Source of the DNA: CAJJDF01 sp965657945
GTDB lineage: Bacteria > Bacteroidota > Bacteroidia > Flavobacteriales_D > CAJJDF01
Reading direction: 5' to 3'
DNA: 64,000 nt
Assembly (NCBI GenBank): GCA_965657945.1
Contig: CBFHPW010000009.1
Span: 6,440 to 70,439 of the forward strand
Shown: piece after piece, positions 17,252 through 25,269 of the stretch
How positions within the stretch are numbered: the stretch's first letter is position 1
Layout: every line of letters starts with the position of its first letter
Position numbers and translations under genes: made by a program
The notes under the pieces: model-generated
Databases searched by the model: none
What the model was told of the DNA's origin: nothing
Seen by the model: the letters and a program-made list of their open reading frames with translations, nothing else

Positions 17252-17872
17252 ATGAAAATCGCTCTTGACAATGCAGGTAAAAAGTACAACAGAGAATGGA
17301 TTTTTAGAAATTTATCTCTTGAAATAAATAGTCCTTCTTCCATTGTAATTACCGGAGGAAATGGTTCTGGAAAATCCACTTTACTCAAATCTATTTCGGG
17401 GTTTGAAACACCTACTGAAGGCAAAATAACTTACTTGGAGGACCAAGAAATAGCTCCTGAAAAAATCTATAAAAAAGTATCGTATACGGCTCCTTACATT
17501 GGCGTATTTGAAGAATACACCATGGAAGAATTATTTCAATTCTACAGCAAACTAAAATCATTTAGAAATGAAATTAACTACCCAGAGTTTCTTTCAATCA
17601 TTGAGCTAGAAAAGGCGAAGGACAAGGCCATTAAGGACTTTTCTTCGGGAATGAAACAACGAGTAAAACTTGGACTAGCTATCTTATCTGACACTCCCAT
17701 TTTACTGCTGGATGAACCTACTTCAAATTTTGACAAGAATGCCATTACCTGGTATCAAAACTTGATACGAAACAACCTTGATAACCGAATTGTGTTTGTC
17801 GCTTCCAATAATCAACAAGACGAATCCTTCTTTTGTGAAAAAGAAATAGCTATTGAAGCATATAAAAAATGA
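17252..17872 (+). CDS. ABC transporter ATP-binding protein
   Basis: A compact ATPase subunit of 206 residues. Walker A is TGGNGSGKSTLLK (about 32-44), the signature motif is FSSGMKQRVKLGLA, and Walker B is ILLLDEPTSNFD, followed by a switch-like NNQQD in place of the usual histidine. Size and sequence resemble the single-domain ATPases annotated as CcmA-like in this phylum. No permease is adjacent, so the transported substrate cannot be stated. The AlkD-like gene overlaps its stop by 4 nt (ATGA), which suggests co-translation but not a shared function. Confidence 0.88.
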   Translation: MKIALDNAGKKYNREWIFRNLSLEINSPSSIVITGGNGSGKSTLLKSISGFETPTEGKITYLEDQEIAPEKIYKKVSYTAPYIGVFEEYTMEELFQFYSKLKSFRNEINYPEFLSIIELEKAKDKAIKDFSSGMKQRVKLGLAILSDTPILLLDEPTSNFDKNAITWYQNLIRNNLDNRIVFVASNNQQDESFFCEKEIAIEAYKK

Positions 17873-18543
17873 CAGGGTTTGTTTCGCAACTTCAGGCCGA
17901 ATTTGAACAACGAGGCGACCGAAATATTGCTCGACAACAAGAAGCCTATCTCAAAAATAAATTCCAACTTTTGGGTTTAAAAACACCTACCAGAAAGGAA
18001 GCCCAACAGCCATTTTTGCTGAAAGAAAATCTTCCCGAAAAATCTGAACTAACCGAAATCACGAAAAATCTTTGGAAAAAACCTCAACGAGAATTTCAAT
18101 ATTTCGCCATTGATCTGAACAGAAAATACCTAAAAAAAATTGAAAAACCCGACATAGAATTGTTCGAAATGATGATCACTGAAAAATCATGGTGGGATAC
18201 GGTTGATTTAATCGCTTCGAATATTATAGGCAGCTATTTCAAGTTATTTCCGGAAGAAATAAAACCCGTTACAGATAAATGGATGAGCTCTGGAAACATT
18301 TGGCTACAAAGAACTTGTCTTCTTTTTCAATTAAAGTACAAAGAAGAAATAAACACCGAATTGCTTTCAAAATTCATCTTAGCGCTTGTAGGCACAAGCG
18401 AATTTTTCATCAACAAAGCCATTGGTTGGATTTTGAGAGAATACACGCGCACAAACCCTGACTGGGTAATCGCATTTGTACAAACTAACAAAGATAAATT
18501 GAGTTATTTATCTAAAAAAGAGGCATTGAAATTGATCTGCTAA
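17869..18543 (+). CDS. AlkD-like DNA alkylation repair protein
   Basis: A 224-residue helical-repeat protein of the AlkD family, DNA glycosylases that remove alkylated purines without base flipping. Recognisable pieces are GLKTPTRKEAQQPF, the WKKPQREFQYFAI helix, KSWWDTVDLIASNIIGSYF (aromatic and acidic residues of the active-site cleft) and FINKAIGWILREYTRTNPDWV. Length is normal. Its start overlaps the ABC ATPase and its stop interlocks with that of the convergent THUMP-like methyltransferase at 18540-18543. Confidence 0.88.
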   Translation: MTGFVSQLQAEFEQRGDRNIARQQEAYLKNKFQLLGLKTPTRKEAQQPFLLKENLPEKSELTEITKNLWKKPQREFQYFAIDLNRKYLKKIEKPDIELFEMMITEKSWWDTVDLIASNIIGSYFKLFPEEIKPVTDKWMSSGNIWLQRTCLLFQLKYKEEINTELLSKFILALVGTSEFFINKAIGWILREYTRTNPDWVIAFVQTNKDKLSYLSKKEALKLIC

Positions 18544-19721
18544 ATCTTTTCACAAACCACACAAATCTTTTCCTCGTCTTTGTTTGTTGTAAAAAATAAA
18601 TACAATTCACCTCCCTCTTTTATATTCAGCGATTTCCTCAGGGCATCCACTTTCTTTGGAAAATTGCGTGTTGTAACATTCGCCTTTTTTCCTCCAAATT
18701 GTTTCTTTATTGCTTTAGTTTGAAAAGGAATTATCTCTTTTACCCGAAACGAACGTCCGGGAAAATCAATGGATTCATTGCTTGTATAAAGATGAGAATG
18801 CTTATGAAGTTTAGCTACTTCCAACTGAACAGAAACCTGGTTAAACGCGCCCGATTTTAGCACAGCCGAATTAGGCTCATACAAATAACTCAAGGGTCGC
18901 GAATAAGTTGGCTTGTGATTACCTTCTTGAGCCAGTTCAAATTGAAAGGTTTGTTTTGCTTTTCCCATCAAGTTTACCGTTTTTATTGTTGGCTCACTAG
19001 TATGCTCTTTCTCCAAAATCCAAAGCAATTCTTTTACTTCATTTTTCAATGCTACTACATGAATTTCTTTCACGAACTCCAACTCAGAAATTCCTTGAGA
19101 AATATCTACTAAGGGAGAAGTTTTCATCATTATATACCGCGATTTAGAAAACAACAAATCTAAATTTTCGGGAACGTTGGGCAAGCAATCTTTGAACAAA
19201 AACACCTTTCCTTTTGCCTCACTCCTGCGAGAAGGGTCAAGATAAATCCAATCATACACTGTGTCATTATCGTGTAAAAATCTCATTCCATCTCCGCAAA
19301 TAAAGTTGCAATTATTTACCCCTAATTTCCCGAAATTATGAGCCGTAATTGCCGAAAGCTGTGGAGCTAATTCGCAGTGGATAATCGTATCGAAAACCTG
19401 AGAAAAATAAAAATCATCCACCCCAAATCCGCCTGTTAAATCAATCAAATTTTTTCCAGAAATTAAGCTCGATTTATACCGCGCAGTTTCTTCCGAAGAG
19501 GTCTGTTCTATTGAAATTTTAGGCGGAAAATACGCGTCCTTCAATTCAAACCATGTAGGTAATTTATCTTTACACTTTAACTTTCCAATAATCTGCTCAG
19601 CTAACTCTTTGTTTGTAACTCCTTCAAAAACAGAGTTTTTTAAAATCAATTGAGTTATATCAGTGCGTAAATTTACACCTATAAACTCTTGAATCTCGCT
19701 TCTCAATAATTCTTTATTCAT
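18540..19721 (-). CDS. SAM-dependent methyltransferase with THUMP-like domain
   Basis: A 393-residue protein of the family typified by Porphyromonas PG_1098. The central Rossmann methyltransferase has LIDLTGGFGVDDFYFSQ (motif I, near residue 92) and YDWIYLDPSRRSEAKGKVF, where DPSRR replaces the usual NPPF catalytic motif. The C-terminal third (HSHLYTSNES to the end) is the THUMP-like, ferredoxin-like domain suggestive of RNA binding. The substrate is unknown, probably RNA. Its start lies 8 nt inside the end of recQ, so the pair is translationally linked. Confidence 0.85.
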   Translation of the reverse strand: MNKELLRSEIQEFIGVNLRTDITQLILKNSVFEGVTNKELAEQIIGKLKCKDKLPTWFELKDAYFPPKISIEQTSSEETARYKSSLISGKNLIDLTGGFGVDDFYFSQVFDTIIHCELAPQLSAITAHNFGKLGVNNCNFICGDGMRFLHDNDTVYDWIYLDPSRRSEAKGKVFLFKDCLPNVPENLDLLFSKSRYIMMKTSPLVDISQGISELEFVKEIHVVALKNEVKELLWILEKEHTSEPTIKTVNLMGKAKQTFQFELAQEGNHKPTYSRPLSYLYEPNSAVLKSGAFNQVSVQLEVAKLHKHSHLYTSNESIDFPGRSFRVKEIIPFQTKAIKKQFGGKKANVTTRNFPKKVDALRKSLNIKEGGELYLFFTTNKDEEKICVVCEKI

Positions 19722-21825
19722 CTTTTTGAATTATTGCGATACTTAACCGAATCTCTCCATAAGAAACTTGTTCCTCCAGTTTTTCGTAAATTGGTTTTAG
19801 CGAATTCTCTTTGTTCAGGCTCTCATACACTTTCCTTACCTTTTCGATGGTATTGGCCTCTACAAACTGATGCAAATTCACCTCCTTTCCTTCCGAATAT
19901 AATTGAGATAAATGAGAAAAAATAGTGGTTACGCTCAACCCTCTTTTTTCAGCAATTTGCTCGGGAGTGAAACCTTCTTGGTAGAACCCAAAAGTTTCCA
20001 ATGTGGTTGGAATTTTTTTTGGCTTGGCAGTAGCCTTAAATTTTCGTACCACCTCCATAAATTCTTCTCCGTACTCCTGCATCTTGTTCATCCCTACTCC
20101 CGAAATGGCTAAAAATTGATTTTCTGTAACCGGCAATTCTTTGGCAATTTCTTGCAATGTTTTATCATTAAAAATAATATAGGCCGGCACATTTTCTTCT
20201 TTAGAAATCGCATACCTTACTCTTTTCAGGTCTTTAAATAGTTCTTCATTTACCTCTCCTTCATTGGCGATTCGCACAACTTTTGGTTTCTTCTTTTTCT
20301 CTTCGGCAGTCACTGGATAGGTAAGTTCCACTTTCTTTTCGCCCTTTAACACTTTCTTACCCAAGGAAGAAATCTTTAGCGCAGAGTTTTCGCTATACAT
20401 TATTTCTATCAGTCCTTGATTTGCCAATTGGATGATGTAATCTCGCCAATCAAAAAAACTAACTTCTTTGCCCACTCCATAAGTTTTTAGTTGAGCATAA
20501 TTCTTTTCGTGAACATCGGCATTGTTCGAACCTCGCAATACATTAATGAGCATCGTAATTCCTTCCTTCTCACCCATTCGAGCTATTCCTGAAAGGGCTT
20601 TTTGCGCCAAAATGGTTCCATCAAAGTTTTTTGGTGGGTTTTGACAAACGTCACAGTTTCCGCAGTTCTTCAATAAATGCTCCCCAAAGTAAGACAACAA
20701 AATTTTTCTTCGGCAAGATTTTGCCTCGGCAAACTGAAGCATTCTATTCAATTTTTCTTTTTGCATAGAAGAATAAGCGCCATCATCTGCAAACTGGCTG
20801 TACAACACAAAATCTCTCATGTTGTAATAAAGTCGGGTTTCTGAAGGCAACCCATCTCTCCCAGCTCTTCCAATTTCTTGGTAATATCCTTCCAGATTCT
20901 TAGGCAAATTGTAATGAATCACCCATCTCACATTAGATTTATCAATTCCCATCCCAAAAGCAATAGTAGCCACAATAATCTTGGTATCGTCATTAATAAA
21001 CTCTGTCTGAATCTTTTCTCTATCTTCCGAATTCATTCCTGCATGATAATATTCTACAGAATGGCCTTCCTCTTTTAAATACTCGGCTACCTCTTCGGTA
21101 TTCTTTCTGCTCAAGCAGTATACAATTCCACTTTCTCCTCGTTTTCTTTCCACAAATTGAGCAATCTCTTGCAATTTTTTCTTTTTGGGAACCTGCCCAC
21201 GCACTTCTATACTTAAATTTTTACGGTCAAAGGAAGAAATGAATAATTTTGAATCTTTCAGCCCCAACTGCTCCTCGATATCTTGTCTTGCCGATTTATC
21301 GGCTGTCGCGGTAAGTGCCATAAAAGGAACCTCTGGCAAAGAGTTTCTGAAAACTTTAAGTTGAGTGTATTCCGGTCTAAAATCGTGACCCCACATACTT
21401 ACACAGTGAGCCTCATCTATTGCTACCAGTTTAATAGTAAGCTCTTTGAGCCAAGAATTTCTGACAGATATCAATTTTTCTGGAGACAAATACAGCAACT
21501 GAGTCTCGCCTTTCATTGCTCTATCTATCACCTCATTTTCTTCCTGGGGCGAGATAGAACTATTAAAAAAATCCGCTTTTATTCCATTTCCCTTGAGGGC
21601 TTGTACCTGATCTTTCATGAGCGATATTAAAGGGGAAACCACAACTGTAATTCCCGCCATACACAAAGCAGGAATTTGAAAACAAATGGATTTTCCTCCG
21701 CCAGTTGGCATTAGTACGAAACTATCTTTTCGTTCTAAAGTCCTCGTAATTATTTCTTCCTGTAATGGACGAAATTCATTGTAACCGAATACTGTTTTCA
21801 ATATTTCCTTAGGAGTGTTGCTCAA
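19714..21825 (-). CDS. recQ: ATP-dependent DNA helicase RecQ
   Basis: A 703-residue superfamily 2 helicase working 3' to 5' in recombination and repair. Walker A is MPTGGGKSICFQ (39-50), the DEAH box is DEAHCVSMWGHDFRPEY, and motif VI is QEIGRAGRDG. The RQC zinc site is formed by CRRKILLSYFGEHLLKNCGNCDVC split around residue 370-395. An HRDC domain and a C-terminal helix-turn-helix (LSVTTIFSHLSQLY) follow. The only possible start in frame is TTG at 21825, because a stop lies five codons upstream and no ATG precedes the helicase core. An 86-residue gene ends 7 nt upstream. Confidence 0.95.
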   Translation of the reverse strand: MSNTPKEILKTVFGYNEFRPLQEEIITRTLERKDSFVLMPTGGGKSICFQIPALCMAGITVVVSPLISLMKDQVQALKGNGIKADFFNSSISPQEENEVIDRAMKGETQLLYLSPEKLISVRNSWLKELTIKLVAIDEAHCVSMWGHDFRPEYTQLKVFRNSLPEVPFMALTATADKSARQDIEEQLGLKDSKLFISSFDRKNLSIEVRGQVPKKKKLQEIAQFVERKRGESGIVYCLSRKNTEEVAEYLKEEGHSVEYYHAGMNSEDREKIQTEFINDDTKIIVATIAFGMGIDKSNVRWVIHYNLPKNLEGYYQEIGRAGRDGLPSETRLYYNMRDFVLYSQFADDGAYSSMQKEKLNRMLQFAEAKSCRRKILLSYFGEHLLKNCGNCDVCQNPPKNFDGTILAQKALSGIARMGEKEGITMLINVLRGSNNADVHEKNYAQLKTYGVGKEVSFFDWRDYIIQLANQGLIEIMYSENSALKISSLGKKVLKGEKKVELTYPVTAEEKKKKPKVVRIANEGEVNEELFKDLKRVRYAISKEENVPAYIIFNDKTLQEIAKELPVTENQFLAISGVGMNKMQEYGEEFMEVVRKFKATAKPKKIPTTLETFGFYQEGFTPEQIAEKRGLSVTTIFSHLSQLYSEGKEVNLHQFVEANTIEKVRKVYESLNKENSLKPIYEKLEEQVSYGEIRLSIAIIQKDE

Positions 21826-21832
21826 TTCTATT

Positions 21833-22093
21833 TTATTTCATCGGAAACAATTGTAGCTCCCTTATTTCTACTTCTACTTCTTGGCTAAAATCTATTTTTA
21901 GCGAATTATACTCTTCGTCCATCACAAACCAATAACCCACGATTTTATCTCCTGGCAGTACTTTTTTGCCTTTGTACTTTTTATAAAATCTAGAAACTGG
22001 CTTCGATTTCTCTTTTTCTATTGCAAATAATTTCCCTTCGGTTAAGTGTTCGTAAATAACGTGTTCTACATTTTTAAATGGCAATATTGGCAT
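21833..22093 (-). CDS. Small hypothetical protein upstream of recQ
   Basis: An 86-residue soluble protein that I do not recognise. It has a basic central stretch (SRFYKKYKGKKVLPGDKIVGYW) and a mixed strand-rich C-terminus (VEVEIRELQLF). There is no signal peptide. It ends 7 nt before the TTG of recQ and is probably translated from the same transcript, so it may help initiation of recQ. It is divergent from the RND exporter across a 118-bp gap. Being in the same operon as recQ does not establish a repair role. Confidence 0.6.
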   Translation of the reverse strand: MPILPFKNVEHVIYEHLTEGKLFAIEKEKSKPVSRFYKKYKGKKVLPGDKIVGYWFVMDEEYNSLKIDFSQEVEVEIRELQLFPMK

Positions 22094-22118
22094 GACTTAA
22101 TTTCCTGAATTTGTATTG

Positions 22119-22130
22119 CCTAAATTTAGG
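22119..22130. promoter_or_regulatory. 12-bp perfect palindrome between divergent genes
   Basis: CCTAAATTTAGG sits in the 118-bp divergent gap, 26 nt from the start of the 86-residue gene and 82 nt from the RND gene. It could be a dimeric operator or part of a promoter. No regulator is encoded nearby. Confidence 0.35.
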
Positions 22131-22211
22131 ATAGTTTCGAGGAAAATAAAAATCCTATTTCTCTCTTTCTCACTTTCAATTTTTCTAAATTTGGTCACAA
22201 AATAATTCAAT

Positions 22212-24422
22212 TTGGTATTTGCAACTCGACATAGAAAACTAATCATCCTCCTTTTCTTGTTAATTACCGCATTTTTTGGTTTTCAACTAACCAAAGTTGA
22301 ATTTGGTCACGACCTCAACGATTTTTTTGATAGAGACGAAAAGGTATTTGTGTTCAATGAAGAATTCTTCAGTCATTTCGAAGAAGAACTTCCTAATTCT
22401 CTAATGATTGGGATAAAAAACAATCAGGAAATTGACTACAAAACTGCTCTGGAGATAGATTCTTTTTCGCGTTCGATTGAGAAGATTAAAGGAGTCCAGC
22501 GAGTATTCTCGGTAACAAACCAGCAGCTTGCCGTGTTTTCCAGTTTTGGCACAATTCCTTATGATGTACTAAAACTTGATTCCGAAGAGATTTTTTCGGA
22601 AACTTGGGTGGAGCTTGATTCATTGCCCGATATTAAAAATAGATTCGTTAGCAAAAACAACAAATCTGCACTTATTTATGCCATAATTCAGGACTCACTT
22701 CCTCTCGATTCCTTAAAAGAAATGAAAGAAAAAACAGATATTGCCGCGCAAGGCTTTAGCTTCGAGGAGGTGTTTTTTGTGAATACTAAACATAACGATT
22801 TTCTTATCACAAAAAAAATAAAGGACGATTCGAGTCACCTCATTTTTATCGCTTTTATTTTGATCATCCTCATTCTGCTTTACTTTTTTAGGTCGTTGGT
22901 AGGAATCGTAATTCCGTTTGCCATCGTTGTGAGTTCAGTTATCTGGATAATGGGAACCATCTCATTATTTGGTTTCAAGATAAATGTACTTACCATAGCC
23001 ATTCCGGTCATTGTGGGCGTAATTTCTTTGAGCGATGTAATTCACATAATTTCGAGGTACAGCGAAGAAAAATCAATCGATAAAATTGAGAAAATACGAG
23101 GAACCCGAAACGATATTCTCAAAGCTATTATTCTTACAACATTAACTACTTCTTTTGGATTTCTTTCTCTTTCAAACTCTAACATTCAGGTGTTTAACGA
23201 ATTTTCGGTTTTCACTGCCGTAGGAGTATTTTATGCCTTTGTACTTGCCTATTTTTTACTTCCCGTACTCTTGTATTATTCCAAAAAAATTACGCTGCAC
23301 AATTCTCTCGAAAAACTTACTCCTCAAAGACTTTGGATAAAACCCACTCTTCTTGTTTCTGTGATTGTCCTGATTCTATCAATATTGGGAATCCTACAAG
23401 TAAAACACAACAATTTTGTGTACGAAAACATGGGGGAAAAAGATGAGATTACCCAAATCATGAATTTCATGGAAGAGGAAATGTATGGAATTAGAGACTT
23501 AACAATTACTGTTTCTCTTCGAGACACGAACGCTTCACTTTTTGACCAATCAATTCTTTCTCAATTAAATAAAATAGAGAATTTTGTAGAAACGGAGTAC
23601 AAAGCAACAGTAAATATGGGCTTGGCTACTGCGGCAAAACAAGTAAACAGAGCGCTTAACGGAGGTGAACCAGCCGCTTACTCTATTCCTGAAGACGAAT
23701 ATGACGCAAAACGAATAAAACAAAAAATCTTAAAAAACGGGCGATTACTCAAGCTCAAAAGTTTTGTTTCGAAGAAAAACAACTCAACTTTTATACAAAC
23801 CAAAGCGAAAGATTTTGGCAGTTACCAAACCCGTAGATCCAATGAAAAACTGATTGAATTTGCCAAAGTGAACACCCCAGATCTTGACATCAACTTTGGA
23901 GGTACAGCCTATATTATTGATGAAACCAATGTGAATGTGTCCAACGGAATGATTTGGAATCTTTTTCTGATTGTCATTTTTATCTTTTTTATTGTGTCTT
24001 TTATTTTCAAATCGTTTTCGATTGGTTTTTTCTCTCTATTCCCCAACATCTTGCCGCTCATTGCTATTACCGCCATTGTAGGTTGGTTCGATTACGGAAT
24101 GAATATAGGTACCACAATTGTGTACACCATCGCATTTGGAATTGCCGTGGACGATACAATTCACTTTTTGGGAAGGTATAAAATTGAGCTAGACAAAGGA
24201 AACTCAAATTACGACTCATTGATTACCACTATCAAAACGAGTGGCGGAGCAATTTTGCTTACCACCTTGGTGCTTGTTGCTGGTTTTGGCGTATTAATTC
24301 TCTCTAGTTTTTACGCAAATTTTATAACTGGCTTACTCGTAACTATTAGTTTGATTGTTGCACTACTGTGCGATTTATATCTCTTGCCAGTATTGCTCAA
24401 TTGGTTAAAAAAAGACAAATAA
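22212..24422 (+). CDS. RND/MMPL-family exporter
   Basis: A 736-residue inner-membrane protein of the RND superfamily (MMPL/HAE3-like). It has the two-fold layout of one N-terminal helix, a periplasmic loop (about 35-205), five helices (about 210-350), a further helix, a second periplasmic loop (about 400-570) and five more helices. Conserved membrane pieces are GVISLSDVIHIISRY and the matching GIAVDDTIHFLGRY, with the acidic residues of the proton relay. These proteins usually move lipids, hopanoids or similar hydrophobic molecules. The only start in frame is TTG at 22212, since a stop lies three codons upstream; TAAATTTG at 22186-22193 is a likely -7 element. Confidence 0.88.
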   Translation: MVFATRHRKLIILLFLLITAFFGFQLTKVEFGHDLNDFFDRDEKVFVFNEEFFSHFEEELPNSLMIGIKNNQEIDYKTALEIDSFSRSIEKIKGVQRVFSVTNQQLAVFSSFGTIPYDVLKLDSEEIFSETWVELDSLPDIKNRFVSKNNKSALIYAIIQDSLPLDSLKEMKEKTDIAAQGFSFEEVFFVNTKHNDFLITKKIKDDSSHLIFIAFILIILILLYFFRSLVGIVIPFAIVVSSVIWIMGTISLFGFKINVLTIAIPVIVGVISLSDVIHIISRYSEEKSIDKIEKIRGTRNDILKAIILTTLTTSFGFLSLSNSNIQVFNEFSVFTAVGVFYAFVLAYFLLPVLLYYSKKITLHNSLEKLTPQRLWIKPTLLVSVIVLILSILGILQVKHNNFVYENMGEKDEITQIMNFMEEEMYGIRDLTITVSLRDTNASLFDQSILSQLNKIENFVETEYKATVNMGLATAAKQVNRALNGGEPAAYSIPEDEYDAKRIKQKILKNGRLLKLKSFVSKKNNSTFIQTKAKDFGSYQTRRSNEKLIEFAKVNTPDLDINFGGTAYIIDETNVNVSNGMIWNLFLIVIFIFFIVSFIFKSFSIGFFSLFPNILPLIAITAIVGWFDYGMNIGTTIVYTIAFGIAVDDTIHFLGRYKIELDKGNSNYDSLITTIKTSGGAILLTTLVLVAGFGVLILSSFYANFITGLLVTISLIVALLCDLYLLPVLLNWLKKDK

Positions 24423-24485
24423 CTTGCCACCAAATAGTACTATTCGACTGTTCTTGAAACCCAAACACCTCAAAAAAAAGGAGCG

Positions 24486-24992
24486 TTAAAGCAACCTTTG
24501 TGGTAATCGGATTTCTTTTTGGAATTGACTCACATTGAACGAAAGAAACTCCTTCAACTCCCAACTCGAAAAATGGACAGTTTGCTTTCCTCGTTGATAA
24601 GCAGAGCGATACAAGCGCCAATACTCAGGAAACAAGACAAAACCAACGAATGCAGAAATCCGTGCTAATTTCGATTTTTTGCCGTTTCCAATTAAGAAAA
24701 ACTGCATGGCCGCTTCCTCGTGCATCTCGGTTCCGTAACCTGTTATGACATGAAAAGCATCGTGACTTTCCATTTTAGGATTTACCTCAAATCCATTTTT
24801 ATCTAAAAACAAAGATATTTCGTTGCCAATACTTCCGCAAGAAAACCTCGACAAGCTTGCCTTCGTTTCACCCCAAGCTACTTTTTTTCCCTTAAAATGC
24901 TCTCTGTACCAATTAACCAAAGGCAAAGCAAACCTATTGAAAACTAAACTTCTTGCAGTTCTCGTTTTTCTGAAAATTAAATAATCAACCAT
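24486..24992 (-). CDS. Coq4-like protein
   Basis: A 168-residue protein with the zinc-ligand motif HDxxHx11E of the Coq4 family: H77, D78, H81 and E93 in MESHDAFHVITGYGTEMHEE. The flanking AAMQFFLIGNG is also family-typical. In mitochondria Coq4 acts in ubiquinone synthesis, recently linked to C1 decarboxylation and hydroxylation. Bacteria of this phylum make menaquinone, so the role here must differ or be unrelated to ubiquinone. The N-terminus is basic and it has no signal peptide. It stands alone, convergent with the RND gene 63 nt away. The motif makes family membership likely; the function is unknown. Confidence 0.8.
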   Translation of the reverse strand: MVDYLIFRKTRTARSLVFNRFALPLVNWYREHFKGKKVAWGETKASLSRFSCGSIGNEISLFLDKNGFEVNPKMESHDAFHVITGYGTEMHEEAAMQFFLIGNGKKSKLARISAFVGFVLFPEYWRLYRSAYQRGKQTVHFSSWELKEFLSFNVSQFQKEIRLPQRLL

Positions 24993-25010
24993 GATGTTTT
25001 TTTTATGCTA

Positions 25011-25110
25011 ACGAGAGGATTCACGGTCTGTTATGGTTTTAAGATTATTTAACTTTTCACCTCTCATTGTCATTCTCGCGAAGACGTGAATCTTATTCAT
25101 CGACTTCTAC
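25011..25110. repeat. Candidate interspersed palindromic repeat
   Basis: The stretch TCATTCTCGCGAAGACGTGA near 25070-25089 resembles the core of dispersed palindromic repeats seen in many genomes (GTCATTC-CGCG-type). It can fold into an imperfect hairpin (25072-25078 with 25085-25091). A wider inverted repeat joins GATTCACG at 25018-25025 with CGTGAATC at 25085-25092. It occupies most of the 277-bp gap between the divergent Coq4-like and PIG-L genes. No second copy is clear in this window, so the repeat status is an inference. Confidence 0.45.
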
Positions 25111-25269
25111 TTTTTTATCATATACTTCCCCAATGAGTTCATTGGTGTAAGATTTCAGCTTCTTTTTTTGATTCAAGACAAAAAAAGAAAAACACTAAAG
25201 TAGACCCCATCAAAACATTCATCGCAATTTCCTTATCTTTATTCACGATTAAAAAAACGAGTTTCTCAT

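Noticed and set aside
24434..24445. AATAGTACTATT palindrome between the RND and Coq4-like genes
   Set aside because: A short A+T palindrome between convergent genes with no T-tract; expected by chance in A+T-rich sequence.
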